A stretch of DNA of 6,353 bases from G020354085 sp964629975. Its GTDB lineage: Bacteria; Pseudomonadota; Gammaproteobacteria; Acidiferrobacterales; Sulfurifustaceae. Shown piece by piece: positions 4,375 through 6,353 of this stretch. Position numbers and translations under genes: made by a program. Location: assembly GCA_964629975.1 (NCBI GenBank), contig CAZVUN010000154.1, positions 1 to 6,353 on the forward strand, in the 5' to 3' direction. How positions within the stretch are numbered: position 1 is the stretch's first letter; the number at the start of each line of letters is the position of its first letter. The notes under the pieces are model-generated. The model did no database searches. It was given only the letters and a program-made list of their open reading frames with translations, and was not told the origin of the DNA.

Positions 4375-6123
4375 TTATGGACCAGCCGGGTCCTCGGCAC
4401 CACGCGGCGCGATCGCCGCCGCCTCCCATATCGCCACCGTGCGCACACCCTGCGGCGCTTCGTGCAGGGGGCGTGCGGTCGCCCGCCAGGTATCGCCGTA
4501 GGCGAGCACGACGCCGTCCGGATGGGCGCGCGCCCACGCCGGCACACGCGCCGGCTCGAGCACCGCTAGCGGCGCGCGCAGGCGCGCGGCGAAATGCCAT
4601 TCGCCGTGGTAGGCGCCGACTTGCGCGACCGGGCGTCCGGCGGCGACCAGCTCGGCGAGACGCGCGGCGGTCGCCTCCACGCGCCAGGAGCGATCGAGCA
4701 GCGCTCCGCCCGCCAGCACGGCCAGCACCACGAACACGGTGCTGGCCACGGCGATGTCGGTGAGGCGCCGGGCGGTGTCGCGCACCGGCAGCCACGCCAA
4801 TGCCACGCCCACCACCAGGATGCCGAGCCCCACGAGCGGTGACACCTCCCACAGCCACAGCGGCGCCCAGGCCACGCGCGGCAGCTTCGGCACGATCATG
4901 GTGAGCGCACCGAGCAGCACCAGCGGCAGCGTCATGCCCGCGAGCAGCCGGTGCTCGTCGCCAGCGCGCAAGCGCTCATCGAGCGCAAGGAAGGCGACGA
5001 CCATGGCCCCGGCCGGCAGCAGCGGCAGCAACCAGTGCGGCTGCCTGACCGGCAACAGTGACAGCAGTCCGACTGCGCTCGCCACCCACACCAGGCACAG
5101 CAGCAGCCCGGCGTTGAGCGGCGCGCGCGCGAGCTGCCAGTGGCGCAGCCACACGATCGGCCAGAGCGACCACGGCAGGAACACGAGCGGCAACCACGCC
5201 GCGTACCACCACGCCTCGGACGCAGCCGGCAGCAGATCGAGTGTCGGCAGCAACGGGGCGCGCAGCGTCAGCTCGTAGACGCTGGTCCAGCCGGCACGCA
5301 CGCCGACGGCCGCGAGCCAGGCGGCGAAGGGCAGGGCGCCGAGCAGCAGCGAGTTGCCGACATCGGCATACCAGTGGCGCCACACCGGGGCGCGTGCGCC
5401 GCGCGCCCACAGCGGTGCGAGCAGCGCCAGCGGATAGACGAACAGCGTATACACCCAGCCGTGCGCAAGCAGACCGGAGGCGGTGGCGAGCAGGAGCAGC
5501 AGCCACGCGCGGTGATCGCGCCGGCGCCACATGAACACGAGCGCCCACACGGCGAACAGCACGCTCGCCACGAGCCACAGCGACGTCACGGCCAGGGTGC
5601 CCATCGCGCTCCAGGCGAACGTGCCGAGCAACACGAGCGGCGCAAGCGTCGCGACCTGCGCCTGCCCGGGCCACAGCAGGAGGGCCAGCCGCCAGGTGAG
5701 CAGCAGACTCGCGAGCGCGCCGAGCGCCGGCACCAGCCGCGCCCACCACTCGCTCACGCCGAACGCCAGCCACCCGGCGTGCATCAGCCACGGCACGAGC
5801 GGCGGCTGCGCGATCACGGCGCCGTTCAACGTCGGGAGCAGAAACTCGCGCGCGCTCCACATCTCCCACGCCAGCGCCAGCAGCCGGGTCTCGTCGGTCG
5901 GCCAGGCCGAGCGCGCGAGCAGCGAGGCAAGCGTGAGCAGCAGCCACAACCCGAGCGCCGCGCCGATGCGACGCGCGGTGGTCAAGCGCTCGCGCCGCAG
6001 GCGCGCGCGGCGTTGCTCGCCGGTGGCGTCACCGACCGGCCCGATCTCGATCTCCTCCACGCGATCGAAGCAGCGCGGTGCGGGCACGGCGGGAGACGGA
6101 CTGTCGGATTGGCGGCCTGACAT
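4375..6123 (-). CDS. ArnT-like GT-C membrane glycosyltransferase homologue (GT39/GT83 superfamily), possibly degenerate active site
   Basis: A multi-pass inner-membrane protein of the ArnT/PMT superfamily, which transfers sugars from a polyprenyl-phosphate carrier. The 582 residues comprise a polar, Arg-rich cytoplasmic N-terminus (1-52), about a dozen hydrophobic segments (54 to about 475), and a soluble C-terminal domain (about 480-582). The first periplasmic loop has WPTDETR (74-80) with the Asp-Glu pair and Arg of ArnT, followed by LAWEMWSAREFLLPTLNG (84-101), typical of the family. Also family-like are FGVSEWWARLVP (121-132), LPLVFLPWSLWP (311-322) and RQPHWLLPLLPAG (360-372). The usual KPP motif reads AQPP (105-108), the usual second Asp position reads Ser 181, and the usual KGP reads HGW (221-223). 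It may therefore have altered or lost catalysis. The start is ATG 6123; GTG 6150 would add nine residues. It is the first clear gene of the operon leading to lgt. Confidence 0.85.
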   Translation of the reverse strand: MSGRQSDSPSPAVPAPRCFDRVEEIEIGPVGDATGEQRRARLRRERLTTARRIGAALGLWLLLTLASLLARSAWPTDETRLLALAWEMWSAREFLLPTLNGAVIAQPPLVPWLMHAGWLAFGVSEWWARLVPALGALASLLLTWRLALLLWPGQAQVATLAPLVLLGTFAWSAMGTLAVTSLWLVASVLFAVWALVFMWRRRDHRAWLLLLLATASGLLAHGWVYTLFVYPLALLAPLWARGARAPVWRHWYADVGNSLLLGALPFAAWLAAVGVRAGWTSVYELTLRAPLLPTLDLLPAASEAWWYAAWLPLVFLPWSLWPIVWLRHWQLARAPLNAGLLLCLVWVASAVGLLSLLPVRQPHWLLPLLPAGAMVVAFLALDERLRAGDEHRLLAGMTLPLVLLGALTMIVPKLPRVAWAPLWLWEVSPLVGLGILVVGVALAWLPVRDTARRLTDIAVASTVFVVLAVLAGGALLDRSWRVEATAARLAELVAAGRPVAQVGAYHGEWHFAARLRAPLAVLEPARVPAWARAHPDGVVLAYGDTWRATARPLHEAPQGVRTVAIWEAAAIAPRGAEDPAGP

Positions 6124-6242
6124 GCGCGGCAGGGACCCCGGAGGCGGCACGAAGGCCGGTTACCGCCAAGCGTAGCCGATGCCACCGGCAAGGCGCCGCG
6201 CCCGGCCGATCGCCGGTGCCGGCGGCGCGGCAAGCGCGTCGC
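6124..6242. other. Short intergenic gap upstream of the glycosyltransferase homologue
   Basis: These 119 bases lie between the stop of the minus-strand partial gene at the right edge and the glycosyltransferase start. I see no gene and no convincing promoter, although a promoter for the minus-strand operon could be here. The only structure noted is the inverted repeat at 6195-6231. Confidence 0.5.
6195..6231 (-). terminator. Possible stem-loop after the partial gene
   Basis: GCCGCGCC (6195-6202) and GGCGCGGC (6224-6231) form a perfect 8-base stem around a 21-base GC-rich interior. On the minus strand it begins 11 bases after the stop of the partial gene. There is no T-run after it, and such stems are common by chance in sequence this GC-rich, so it is only a weak terminator candidate. 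Confidence 0.28.
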
Positions 6243-6353
6243 TCAGTCAGCGGTGCGCCAGCGCACCACCGCCTTGCGCCCGAGCATGTCCTCGGGCTTC
6301 TCGCCGGCCGGCGGCCGCACCCGGCGTGCGGCCTCGGGCGCGCCGTGCTGCGC
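6243..6353 (-). CDS. C-terminal end of an unidentified protein (5' end outside window)
   Basis: The minus-strand frame is open from the right edge for 36 codons to TGA at 6245-6243. Nearly every codon ends in G or C, the pattern of the real genes here, which supports it being coding although it is short. The residues read AQHGAPEAARRVRPPAGEKP and then EDMLGRKAVVRWRTAD. The end is basic and polar with no membrane segment. I do not recognise the family from this much. It is upstream of, and in the same direction as, the glycosyltransferase-lgt operon, with a 119-base gap, so it may or may not share that transcript. Confidence 0.6.
   Translation of the reverse strand, partial: AQHGAPEAARRVRPPAGEKPEDMLGRKAVVRWRTAD

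Noticed and set aside
3565..4569. Long plus-strand open frame (334 codons) opposite lgt
   Set aside because: Antisense shadow of lgt and the end of the glycosyltransferase homologue; low-complexity Arg/Gln/Glu/His composition and no ribosome binding site.
3578..4858. Minus-strand extension of the DUF3592 frame upstream through lgt
   Set aside because: The frame is open only because stop codons are rare in GC-rich DNA. The extension is Arg/Ala/Gly-rich without motifs and overlaps lgt fully, and the ATGA overlap gives a natural start at 3577.
5140..6120. Long plus-strand open frame (326 codons) opposite the glycosyltransferase homologue
   Set aside because: Its product is an Arg/Gln/His/Pro-rich string typical of the antisense of Leu/Ala-rich membrane genes in GC-rich DNA. 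It has no domain pattern, and the minus-strand gene has clear family motifs.

Overview
The window is uniformly GC-rich with dense, tightly packed genes. The Lgt protein, the YbaN-type DUF454 protein and the Sad/YneI-type aldehyde dehydrogenase all read closest, from memory, to gammaproteobacterial versions. A high-GC gammaproteobacterium chromosome is therefore the best guess. No tRNA, rRNA, CRISPR array, insertion sequence or transposase was seen.

Left part, plus strand: the 3' portion of an aldehyde dehydrogenase of the NAD(P)+-dependent succinate-semialdehyde dehydrogenase type enters from the left edge and ends at 1295. A 228-base gap follows. It contains a 39-base near-perfect palindrome (1370-1408), a second palindrome abutting it (1409-1426) and a third stem-loop (1445-1475). 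Next come two small plus-strand genes with good Shine-Dalgarno sites, 36 bases apart. The first encodes a 51-residue lipoprotein whose tail carries regularly spaced Trp residues and two Cys. The second encodes a 219-residue exported protein with a short coiled coil carrying a trimerisation-type motif and a probable beta-rich head. A strong hairpin (2400-2428) closes this unit.

Right part, minus strand, read right to left: the last 36 codons of an unidentified gene (6353-6243), an ArnT-like (GT-C fold) membrane glycosyltransferase homologue (6123-4375), lgt (4365-3574), a DUF3592 membrane protein (3577-2876) and a DUF454/YbaN membrane protein (2818-2459). From the glycosyltransferase homologue onward the junctions are a few bases to a few tens of bases, and the lgt/DUF3592 junction is an ATGA overlap, so these four genes look like one operon of inner-membrane proteins. 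Lgt is the housekeeping enzyme that would lipidate the small lipoprotein on the other strand, but nothing shows a dedicated link.

The parts most worth a second look are the lipoprotein plus trimeric exported protein pair with its palindromic leader, and the glycosyltransferase homologue. The latter keeps the DE motif and overall architecture but seems to lack several residues usually conserved in ArnT-like enzymes.
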